From assembly GCA_903863315.1 (NCBI GenBank), contig CAIPBN010000549.1:1-7285 (forward strand): a stretch of DNA of 7,285 bases, in the 5' to 3' direction. The notes beneath the pieces are model-generated. The model did not search any database and was not told the DNA's origin. It saw only the letters and a list, made by a program, of their open reading frames with translations. Position numbers and translations under genes: made by a program. Origin of the DNA: an uncultured Verrucomicrobiota bacterium (lineage in GTDB: Bacteria; Verrucomicrobiota; Verrucomicrobiia; Limisphaerales; SXTU01). Positions 1 through 6,983 of this stretch are shown here, in pieces; the stretch's first letter is position 1; every line of letters starts with the position of its first letter.

Positions 1-7
1 CGCCAAC

Positions 8-2641
8 ATGCCCGAAGAAATCCCTCCGACACCACCTGCGCAGGCCGGTTCCGCCTACACGCAGGGCGAGAAGATCACCAAGATCAACGTCGCGGACGAG
101 ATCAAGAACTCGTTCCTCGACTACTCGATGTCCGTCATCATCTCGCGCGCGTTGCCTGACGTGCGCGACGGCCTCAAGCCCTCGCAGCGCCGCATCCTCT
201 ACGCGATGCACGAGCTGTCGCTCTTCCCGGGGCGCAAGCATTACAAGTGCGCCAAAATCTGCGGCGACACCTCCGGCAATTACCACCCGCACGGCGAGGC
301 GGTGATTTACCCCACGCTTGTCCACATGGCCCAGCCCTGGGTGATGCGCGAGAAGCTCGTGGACGGCAAAGGCAACTTTGGTTCCGTCGAAGCCGACCCG
401 CCCGCCGCGATGCGTTACACCGAGGCCCGGCTCACGCACCTCGGTGCGGCGCTGATGCAGGACATGGACCGGGACACGGTGGACTTCGTCCCGAACTACG
501 ACGAGCGCATGACGGAGCCGACCGTCTTCCCGGCGGCGTTTCCGAACCTCCTTGTCAACGGCGGCACGGGCATCGCGGTCGGCATGGCCACGAACATGCC
601 GCCCCACAACCTCGGCGAGGTCATTGACGGCATCTGCGCGCAGATTGAAGACCCGACCATCAGCATTCCGGGCCTGATGAGATTCATCAAAGGCCCCGAC
701 TTCCCGACCGGCGGCTTCATCTGCGGCGTCGAGGGCATCAAGAATTATTTCGAGACCGGGCGCGGCTCCATCAAGTTGCGCGGCAAAATCGGCAGCGAGG
801 AGATCAAGGGCAACCGCGAGCAGCTCGTCATCACGGAAATCCCCTTCAACGTGAACCGCGCGGCGCTCGAATCGAGCATCGCCGACCTCGTGAACCAGAA
901 GGTCATCACGGACATTTCCGCGATGCGCAACGAGTCCGACGAGCACTGCCGCCTCGTCATCGAGCTGAAACGCGACGCCCTGCCCAAGGTCGTCATCAAC
1001 AACCTCTTTCAGCACACCCAGCTCGAGATTTCCTTCAGCGTCAACGCCCTTGCCATTGACCACGGCAAGCCCAAGACGCTGAACCTCAAGCAGCTCATCT
1101 CCCCCTACATTGACCATCGCCGCGAGGTCATCCTGCGCCGCACGCGTTTCGAGCTGCGCAAGGCTGAGGAACGCGCCGAACTGCTCGAAGGCTACCTCGT
1201 CGCGCTCGCGAACCTCGACGAGTTCATCCACATCATCCGCAGCAGCGACAACAAGGAAGAGGCCCGCGTGAAGCTGCTCGCCTACGAGTGGACCCGTGAG
1301 CAGGTCGAGCGCTGGGGCATCCTCATCCGCCACGAAAGCCAGCTCACGGAAGGCCGTTTCGCGCTCAGCGAACGTCAGGTGGACGCCATCCTGGAACTCC
1401 GCCTTTACCAGCTCACCGGCTTGGAAATTGACAAGGTCGAGGCCGAATACAAAGCCCTCCTCGAAGTCATCAAGGACCTCATGGACATCCTCGCGAAGGA
1501 GTCGCGCGTCATGGCCATCATCAAGAACGAGCTGAAGGCCATTAAGGAAAAGCACGCCACGCCACGCCTCACGCAGATTGTCCCCGACGAGGGCGAAATC
1601 GCCATCGAAGACCTCATCGCCAACGAGGGCGTCATCATCACCCTCACGCACGCCGGCCTCATCAAGCGCACCGCCGTCTCCGCCTACCGCGCCCAGCGCC
1701 GGGGCGGCAAGGGCGTCATCGGCATGACCACCCGCGAGGCGGACACGCCGGAGGAGAGCGACTTCATCGAGCACCTCTTCACCGCCAGCACGCACGACTA
1801 CCTCATGTTCTTCACGAACACGGGCCGCGTGTATGTCGAGCGCGTGCATGAGATTCCCGACATGGGCCGCGCCTCGAAGGGCCGCAGCATCGCGAACCTT
1901 CTGGAGTTGAAGGCCGAGGAAAAGGTTGCCGCCCTCATCCGCATCCAGTCCAAGCTCGACGCGAACAAGGACGACATCACCTGGCAGCAGCCCGGCGAGC
2001 TCTTCTTTGCTACCCAGCAGGGCACGGTGAAGAAAACGACGCTCAACGAGTTCGGCAACGTTCGCAAAGGCGGCATCATCGCCATCGGCATCGAGCCGGG
2101 CGACACCCTCATCGAGGTCAAACTCACGCGCGGCAGCACCGGCGATACCGACCCCGGCGACGACGTGGTCCTCATCACCCACGGCGGCATGAGCATCCGC
2201 TTCAGCGAGTCCGACGTGCGCAGCATGGGCCGTAGTGCCACTGGTGTGCGCGGTATCAGCCTTGACGAGGGCGACACCCTCGTGGCTGCCGCCATCGTCG
2301 TGCCGGATGCCACGCTCCTTGTGGCCGGCGAGAACGGCATCGGCAAGCGCACGGACTTCAGCGAATACCGCGTCCAGTCGCGCGGCGGCAAGGGCATCAT
2401 CACCATGAAGACCGGCGACAAGACCGGTGGCGTGGTGGGCGCGCTCACCGTGAAGGACGCCGATGAAATCATGCTCATCACCAGCGGCGGTCAGATGGTC
2501 CGCATTCCCGTGCAAGGCGTCCGCGAGGCTGGCCGCAACACGATGGGCGTGAAGCTCGTGAACCTTGACGCTGGCGACAAACTCCAGGCCATCGCCCCCG
2601 TCATCAGCGAGGAGCGCGGCGAGGAAGCTCCCGCTGCCTGA
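8..2641 (+). CDS. gyrA: DNA gyrase subunit A (type IIA topoisomerase, breakage-reunion subunit)
   Basis: GyrA cleaves and religates DNA and, with GyrB, introduces negative supercoils in the cytoplasm. The product is 877 aa, close to the 875 aa of E. coli GyrA. The winged-helix/tower core begins at about residue 30 (DEIKNSFLDYSMSVIISRAL). The catalytic pair is R136-Y137 in AAMRYTEARL, aligning without gaps to E. coli R121-Y122. The C-terminal DNA-wrapping beta-pinwheel runs from about residue 530 to 866, with six recognisable blades. The canonical GyrA box QRRGGKG is at 563-569, which favours gyrase over topoisomerase IV ParC; a related QSRGGKG is in blade five at 790-796. A short acidic tail (EERGEE) ends the protein. 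At the two main quinolone-contact positions it has A98 (E. coli S83) and P102 (E. coli D87). The start at base 8 leaves only seven upstream bases, so no ribosome binding site can be judged; conserved sequence begins well after it. PVC genomes can carry more than one gyrA-like gene, so this could be a paralogue. Confidence 0.96.
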   Translation: MPEEIPPTPPAQAGSAYTQGEKITKINVADEIKNSFLDYSMSVIISRALPDVRDGLKPSQRRILYAMHELSLFPGRKHYKCAKICGDTSGNYHPHGEAVIYPTLVHMAQPWVMREKLVDGKGNFGSVEADPPAAMRYTEARLTHLGAALMQDMDRDTVDFVPNYDERMTEPTVFPAAFPNLLVNGGTGIAVGMATNMPPHNLGEVIDGICAQIEDPTISIPGLMRFIKGPDFPTGGFICGVEGIKNYFETGRGSIKLRGKIGSEEIKGNREQLVITEIPFNVNRAALESSIADLVNQKVITDISAMRNESDEHCRLVIELKRDALPKVVINNLFQHTQLEISFSVNALAIDHGKPKTLNLKQLISPYIDHRREVILRRTRFELRKAEERAELLEGYLVALANLDEFIHIIRSSDNKEEARVKLLAYEWTREQVERWGILIRHESQLTEGRFALSERQVDAILELRLYQLTGLEIDKVEAEYKALLEVIKDLMDILAKESRVMAIIKNELKAIKEKHATPRLTQIVPDEGEIAIEDLIANEGVIITLTHAGLIKRTAVSAYRAQRRGGKGVIGMTTREADTPEESDFIEHLFTASTHDYLMFFTNTGRVYVERVHEIPDMGRASKGRSIANLLELKAEEKVAALIRIQSKLDANKDDITWQQPGELFFATQQGTVKKTTLNEFGNVRKGGIIAIGIEPGDTLIEVKLTRGSTGDTDPGDDVVLITHGGMSIRFSESDVRSMGRSATGVRGISLDEGDTLVAAAIVVPDATLLVAGENGIGKRTDFSEYRVQSRGGKGIITMKTGDKTGGVVGALTVKDADEIMLITSGGQMVRIPVQGVREAGRNTMGVKLVNLDAGDKLQAIAPVISEERGEEAPAA

Positions 2642-2985
2642 ACCCCGTCTTTCTGGGATTGTGGGAGCCCGAATCTTCCAAACAACGCGGGAAACACTTG
2701 CTAGAAGCTGATCCAGCCCGGTGAAATGGGCTCTTGGTTTGAGCGAAGTGGAAGACCTTTACGCGGCCATGCTAATCGCAGGCATAAACAAAACCGAAAT
2801 CTGTGACCGCCCGCTCCGTGGGGCTTGCAGTCAGGGGTTGGCTCAACTAAACAATCCCGGCAGTCGCGACCGCTTCCGTGTCCGACTTAACCTGATTTGT
2901 TCCGCGCAACGCAATATGGCCGGTGGTGATGTGAAATTATTCACAAACTAGCCCAGCGGCCCGCCTGACAACAACCAACTCAGCC
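2642..2985 (+). other. Intergenic region between gyrA and the ACIII operon
   Basis: These 344 bases separate the gyrA stop from the actA start. GC is about 55% by hand count, against roughly 60% or more in the flanking genes. I see no tRNA, no transposon end and no strong hairpin followed by a T-run. A weak hairpin (AGCCC 2715-2719 with GGGCT 2728-2732, loop of 8) is the nearest thing to a gyrA terminator. A perfect TGTGA-N6-TCACA dyad lies at 2930-2945. An imperfect repeat of GACCGC followed by TCCGTG occurs at 2805-2820 and 2868-2880. The actA promoter presumably lies here, but I could not pick a convincing -35/-10 pair. A 76-codon open frame in the region lacks coding signals and is not called. 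Confidence 0.7.
2930..2945. promoter_or_regulatory. Candidate CRP/FNR-family operator upstream of actA
   Basis: The sequence is TGTGA, then AATTAT, then TCACA: a perfect match to the TGTGA-N6-TCACA core bound by E. coli CRP. The symmetric arms extend to 6 bp (TGTGAA/TTCACA). The dyad centre is about 48 bases before the actA ATG, a position suitable for regulating the respiratory operon. The match is seen directly. That a CRP/FNR-family regulator binds it in this organism is inference, since the specificity of such regulators outside Proteobacteria is not certain. Overlap with an AATTAT element resembling a -10 box (4 of 6) would fit repression as well as activation. Confidence 0.4.
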
Positions 2986-3636
2986 ATGTCAGACATTTTT
3001 CCCAAATGGACGAACAAACTGCCCGCGATGATTATCGCGGGCGGATTGCTTGTCGGCGGGGTGGTCACGGCGGGTGTGACCTATTACCTCACGCCCAAGT
3101 ATGCGCGCGTCGGCTACACACCCGTGCAGCCAGTTGCCTTCAGCCACGCCATCCACGCGGACCAGCTTGGGCTGGACTGCCGTTACTGCCACAATGGGGT
3201 CGAGAAGTCTTGGTATTCGAACGTTCCGGCCGCGACCACGTGCATGAACTGCCACAACCAGGTGCTCAAGGATGACCCGCGCCTGGCTTTGGTGCGCGAG
3301 TCCGCCGCGACCGGCAAGCCGGTGCCGTGGGTGCAAATCCACAAAACCCCGGACTACGTCTATTTCAACCACTCCGTCCATGTGAACCGCGGCGTCTCGT
3401 GCGTGCACTGCCACGGCCCGGTCAACAAGATGGACGAGGTGCGTCACAGCCAGTCGCTGGGCATGGCCTTCTGCCTCGAATGCCACCGTGACCCGGCGGC
3501 CAAGATCCGTCCCAACGACCAAGTCTATAACCTCGACTGGCAGGCCCCGGAGGGCTTTGCCAAGAAGGAGGGTGCGAAGCTGGTCAAGGATTGGAACGTG
3601 CATCCCGGCGAGAGCTGCTCCGTCTGTCACCGATGA
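2986..3636 (+). CDS. actA: Alternative complex III subunit ActA, membrane-anchored pentaheme cytochrome c
   Basis: The product is 216 aa. It has a short basic N-terminus (K7, K11), one hydrophobic segment at about residues 13-35 acting as signal anchor, and a periplasmic domain with exactly five CxxCH heme c motifs: CRYCH 65-69, CMNCH 86-90, CVHCH 139-143, CLECH 163-167 and CSVCH 211-215. Extra histidines (H54, H57, and the YFNHSVH stretch before heme 3) are plausible distal ligands. Five hemes, one anchor and position as first gene before actB match ActA of ACIII, which passes electrons from the ActB Fe-S clusters towards cytochrome c or an oxidase. The fifth heme motif ends one residue before the stop, and the stop overlaps the actB start (ATGA at 3633-3636). 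No Shine-Dalgarno sequence precedes the ATG; the leader is A/C-rich. A general cytochrome c3/c7-type redox protein is the only alternative, and context makes it unlikely. Confidence 0.95.
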   Translation: MSDIFPKWTNKLPAMIIAGGLLVGGVVTAGVTYYLTPKYARVGYTPVQPVAFSHAIHADQLGLDCRYCHNGVEKSWYSNVPAATTCMNCHNQVLKDDPRLALVRESAATGKPVPWVQIHKTPDYVYFNHSVHVNRGVSCVHCHGPVNKMDEVRHSQSLGMAFCLECHRDPAAKIRPNDQVYNLDWQAPEGFAKKEGAKLVKDWNVHPGESCSVCHR

Positions 3637-6600
3637 AAGTCATTCCCCCTGTTTGCCCGGAGCCGGATTCCGGCCCGCAATACTTCCGCAGCCCCGAAGC
3701 GCTGGCGGATTCGCCGGAACTGCGCGAGTGGGCCGAGAAGGAGTTCCCCGCCGGAGCCAGCGAGCTGAGCGCCGCCGAGTCGCGCCGCGACTTCATGAAG
3801 CTGATGTCCGCCTCGTTCATGCTGGCGGGCTTTGGTCTCACCGGCTGCCGTCGGCCGACGGAGCACATCTATCCCTTTGGCAAGCAGCCGGAAGGCTACA
3901 CGCACGGTGTGGCGCAGCACTTCGCCACGGCCATGCCCACCCGCACGGGCGCGGTGCCGTTGCTGGCGAAGTCCAGTGATGGACGGCCCACGAAGGTGGA
4001 GGCCAACCCCCTGCACCCCGATCAGGCGGGCACCGATCAGTTTGTCCAGGCATCCGTGCTCGGGCTGTATGACCCGGACCGTGCGCAGTATTTCCGGAAG
4101 AACGGCTCGATCGCCAAGCGTGAGGAAGCCCTCGACGCCCTCAGTGCGTTGGGTCGTAAATTTGCCGCCAATCAGGGACAGGGCTTGGCCATCGTTGCTG
4201 AAAGCAGTTCCTCACCCACGCGCACCCGCTTGCAGGCGGCCATCGCGGCGAAGTTCCCCAACGCGGTCTGGGCCACTTACGACGCCGTGGATTCCAGCAT
4301 CCACGCCCGCGCAGCCAGCCTCGTCACGGGCAAATCGGTCCAGCCTTACTTCAAGTTCAACCTTGCCAAGCGCATCCTCTCACTCGACTGCGACTTCCTC
4401 GGCGGCGAGGACGAGATGTATCGCTATACGCGTGATTTCGCCAAGGGGCGCAAGATTGCCAAGGCGGATGAAGCCAAGAAAGACGACCTCATCAACCGCC
4501 TCTATGCAGTTGAGTCGTTGATGACGCTCACCGGTGGCAACGCGGACCATCGCCTCCGTGTCGCGCCCAGTCAGGTCGCGGCCGTGGCTGCCCAGCTTGC
4601 GGCGGAAGTGCTCAAGCAGTCGGGCTCAAGCCTTTCCTTGGACACAGCTGCTCTCGCGGCCGGTGCCAAGGTGGATTCCAAGTGGATCACCGAGTGCGCC
4701 AAGGATCTTGTCGCGCACAAGGGCGCGGCCTTGGTCGTGGCTGGCCAGCGCCAGCCGCTCGCTGTTCACGTGCTGGCGCACGCGATGAATGAAGCGCTCG
4801 GAGCCTTGGGCAAGATCGTCGAGCTGCATCCGGCCTCATCCCCGGCCAAATCCTTGGCAGATGTGGCCGGTGCGGAAACCATTATCTTGCTCGGAGCCAA
4901 CCCCGCTTACACTGCGGCTGAGGTCTGGAGTCAGGTCACCAAGACTGCGAAGACCATCGTCCGCCTCGGCTACCACGAGGACGAGTCGGCTGCGGGTGTC
5001 GCCTGGCATTTGCCCGCTGCGCACTACCTTGAATCCTGGGGCGATGCCCGCACCAGTGACGGCACGGTGGTCGCCATTCAGCCCCTCATTGCACCGCTGT
5101 TCGGCGGTCTGACCGAGAGCGAAGTTTTGGCCCGTCTTGCTGGCACTAACTCCAGCGCCTACGAGCTGGCGCGCGAAACGTTTGCTAGCCTCACCGGCGG
5201 CGCGTTGGACGAGGAGAAGTGGAAGAAGTTCCTGCACGATGGTTTCCTCTCCGGCACCCGGTCCACTGCGGTGAGCGCCTCCTTTGACCGCGCGGCTGCC
5301 GCTGCGGAATTGGCCAAAGCCGCCGCGCCCAAGGCTCCTTCCAAGGGCGAACTCGAAGTGGTTTTCCACCGCGACTACAGCGTGGACGACGGTCGTTACA
5401 CTAACAACGGCTGGCTTCAGGAACTGCCCGACCCGATCACGAAGATTGTCTGGGACAACGCGGTCCTGTTGAGCCGGGAGACGGCGGCGCAGCTCGGCTT
5501 GAAGAACGGTGACGTCGTCGCCATCTCGGCGGCCGGCCGGAGCGTGGAAGGAGCCGTCTGGATTCAGCCGGGCATGGCGGATTTCACTCTTGGTTTGGCA
5601 CTTGGCTACGGCCGCAAATGGGGGCGCATCGCCTGCTTGGACAAGTTCAGCGTCGGCTTCAACGCTTACCCGCTGCGCGTGACCGGTGTCGGCTTCATCA
5701 GTGGCGTGTCCGTGAAGGCCACCGGCCGCACGCACCAGTTCATCTGCACCCAAGACCACTGGACCCTGCATGGCCGTCCGGTCGTGCGCGAGGCCAATGT
5801 GGACCAGTATCTGGCGAAGCCCGACTTCGCGAAGAACTTCGATCTCGATGCCCACACGGATTACCTCGTCAAGAATCCCGATGGTTCCATCAAGAACATT
5901 TACGAGCATCCCTATAAGACCCACCCGAAGCTGGCGAGCCAGACGCATCAGTGGGGCATGGTGGTGGATCTCAACGCCTGCACCGGCTGCTCCGCCTGCG
6001 TCATCGCCTGCCAGAGCGAGAACAACATCCCCATCGTCGGCAAGGACCAGGTGGCCAAGGGCCGCGAGCTGCACTGGATGCGCATTGACCGCTACTACAC
6101 GGCGGACCCGAAGAAGAAGCAGCAGGGTGGGATGATCGATGCCTTCCTGAGCAACGCCGCCGGCACCCAGGGCAACCCGGAGACCGTCAATCTGGTCGAG
6201 CGCGACGAGCTGCAGGCGACCAAGAAGTGGATCGATGATCCGCAGGTCGTGACGCAGCCGATGATGTGCCAGCACTGCGAAAGCGCGCCGTGCGAAAGCG
6301 TCTGCCCGGTCAATGCCACCGCCCACGACGACGAGGGTGTGAACGTGATGGCCTACAACCGCTGCGTGGGCACGCGGTATTGCGCTAACAACTGCGCGTG
6401 GAAGGTCCGCCGCTTCAACTTCTTCGATTACAACAAGCGTCCCATCGGCGGCGGCAAGCTGGCCAGTGACCTGTTCTCCTCGAACATCGGCCTCTACAAA
6501 GGCCCGCTGGGCAACCGTCCTGGCGACGAGATCGACCTCGTCACCATGGCCCGCAACCCGGACGTCACGGTCCGCATGCGCGGCGTGATGGAGAAATGCA

Positions 6601-6983
6601 CCTTCTGCCAGCAGCGCATTGAAAGTGCGAAGATCGCCCAGAAGGTCAAGGCCGGGGCGAGCGACGATGTGCAGGTGAAGGACGGCGCCATCAAGACCGC
6701 CTGCCAGCAAGCCTGCCCGGCGGACGCGATTGCCTTCGGCAACCTGCTCGATCCGAAGAGCAAGGTTTCCCTGCTCAAGCAGCATGACCGTAACTACACG
6801 GTGCTGGGCTTCCTCGACACCAAGCCGCGCACGACTTATCTGGCCCGCGTTCGCAATGTGAACCCGGCGATGCCCGATGCGAAAATCTGGAGCCTTGAAG
6901 AATACAAGGACGTCACCCACTCCGACCCGATGAAAGGCCACGGACACGCTCCTGAAGGCGACAAGAAAGGAGCGAAGCACTAA
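3633..6983 (+). CDS. actB: Alternative complex III subunit ActB, Tat-exported molybdopterin-oxidoreductase-like iron-sulfur protein
   Basis: The product is 1116 aa and fuses two units that are separate in related enzymes. A roughly 50-residue extension precedes a Tat motif, SRRDFMK at 50-56, followed by a hydrophobic stretch and lipobox LTGC at 69-72; this extended Tat leader is typical of the family, often named TAT-variant-translocated molybdopterin oxidoreductase. Residues about 75-700 are MopB-like but lack an N-terminal CxxC cluster; known ActB proteins bind no molybdenum here. Family hallmarks include DFLGG near 254 and NNGWLQELPDP at 591-601. The C-terminal ferredoxin-like domain has four Cys groups: 783/786/789/793, 879/882/887/891, 911/917/921 and 989/992/1024/1028. 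These 15 Cys suit three [4Fe-4S] and one [3Fe-4S]. The protein wires quinol oxidation at ActC to the ActA hemes. The ATG at 3633 is chosen because it overlaps the actA stop; a TTG 14 codons upstream would add a tail unlike the family. Confidence 0.95.
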   Translation: MKVIPPVCPEPDSGPQYFRSPEALADSPELREWAEKEFPAGASELSAAESRRDFMKLMSASFMLAGFGLTGCRRPTEHIYPFGKQPEGYTHGVAQHFATAMPTRTGAVPLLAKSSDGRPTKVEANPLHPDQAGTDQFVQASVLGLYDPDRAQYFRKNGSIAKREEALDALSALGRKFAANQGQGLAIVAESSSSPTRTRLQAAIAAKFPNAVWATYDAVDSSIHARAASLVTGKSVQPYFKFNLAKRILSLDCDFLGGEDEMYRYTRDFAKGRKIAKADEAKKDDLINRLYAVESLMTLTGGNADHRLRVAPSQVAAVAAQLAAEVLKQSGSSLSLDTAALAAGAKVDSKWITECAKDLVAHKGAALVVAGQRQPLAVHVLAHAMNEALGALGKIVELHPASSPAKSLADVAGAETIILLGANPAYTAAEVWSQVTKTAKTIVRLGYHEDESAAGVAWHLPAAHYLESWGDARTSDGTVVAIQPLIAPLFGGLTESEVLARLAGTNSSAYELARETFASLTGGALDEEKWKKFLHDGFLSGTRSTAVSASFDRAAAAAELAKAAAPKAPSKGELEVVFHRDYSVDDGRYTNNGWLQELPDPITKIVWDNAVLLSRETAAQLGLKNGDVVAISAAGRSVEGAVWIQPGMADFTLGLALGYGRKWGRIACLDKFSVGFNAYPLRVTGVGFISGVSVKATGRTHQFICTQDHWTLHGRPVVREANVDQYLAKPDFAKNFDLDAHTDYLVKNPDGSIKNIYEHPYKTHPKLASQTHQWGMVVDLNACTGCSACVIACQSENNIPIVGKDQVAKGRELHWMRIDRYYTADPKKKQQGGMIDAFLSNAAGTQGNPETVNLVERDELQATKKWIDDPQVVTQPMMCQHCESAPCESVCPVNATAHDDEGVNVMAYNRCVGTRYCANNCAWKVRRFNFFDYNKRPIGGGKLASDLFSSNIGLYKGPLGNRPGDEIDLVTMARNPDVTVRMRGVMEKCTFCQQRIESAKIAQKVKAGASDDVQVKDGAIKTACQQACPADAIAFGNLLDPKSKVSLLKQHDRNYTVLGFLDTKPRTTYLARVRNVNPAMPDAKIWSLEEYKDVTHSDPMKGHGHAPEGDKKGAKH
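6966..6972 (+). promoter_or_regulatory. Ribosome binding site for actC
   Basis: AAAGGAG lies inside the last codons of actB, with 10 bases between it and the ATG at 6983. It is the clearest Shine-Dalgarno sequence in the window and fixes the actC start, which shares one base with the actB stop (TAATG at 6981-6985). Confidence 0.65.

Noticed and set aside
1798..2481. 227-codon minus-strand frame opposite the gyrA C-terminal domain
   Set aside because: Overlaps fully conserved GyrA pinwheel sequence; composition is Met/Ser/Pro-rich low-complexity, typical of a shadow frame.
2715..2732. Hairpin AGCCC/GGGCT as the gyrA terminator
   Set aside because: Only 5 bp with an 8-base loop, and followed by CTTGGTTT instead of a T-run; too weak to call.
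2721..2951. Open frame of 76 codons with a GTG start between gyrA and actA
   Set aside because: No Shine-Dalgarno, no recognisable domain, codon third positions lack the strong G/C bias of the neighbours, and its end overlaps the CRP-like dyad. More likely leader or intergenic DNA.
2989..3630. 213-codon minus-strand frame opposite actA
   Set aside because: Same codon-aligned shadow effect; the + strand encodes five CxxCH motifs and is certainly the real gene.
3591..3632. Upstream TTG start for actB adding 14 residues
   Set aside because: The extra residues are read out of frame through the ActA fifth heme motif, have no family similarity, and the ATG at 3633 gives the usual ATGA overlap.
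4836..6980. 714-codon open frame on the minus strand opposite actB
   Set aside because: It is aligned codon-for-codon with actB, so it stays open merely because actB lacks TTA, CTA and TCA codons there, as expected from GC-rich codon use. Its translation shows no known domain.
3633..6983. ActB as an active molybdoenzyme such as formate dehydrogenase or polysulfide reductase
   Set aside because: No N-terminal CxxC cluster or recognisable Mo-ligand motif, and the Fe-S domain is fused at the C-terminus as in ActB; upstream pentaheme and downstream NrfD-like genes fit ACIII.
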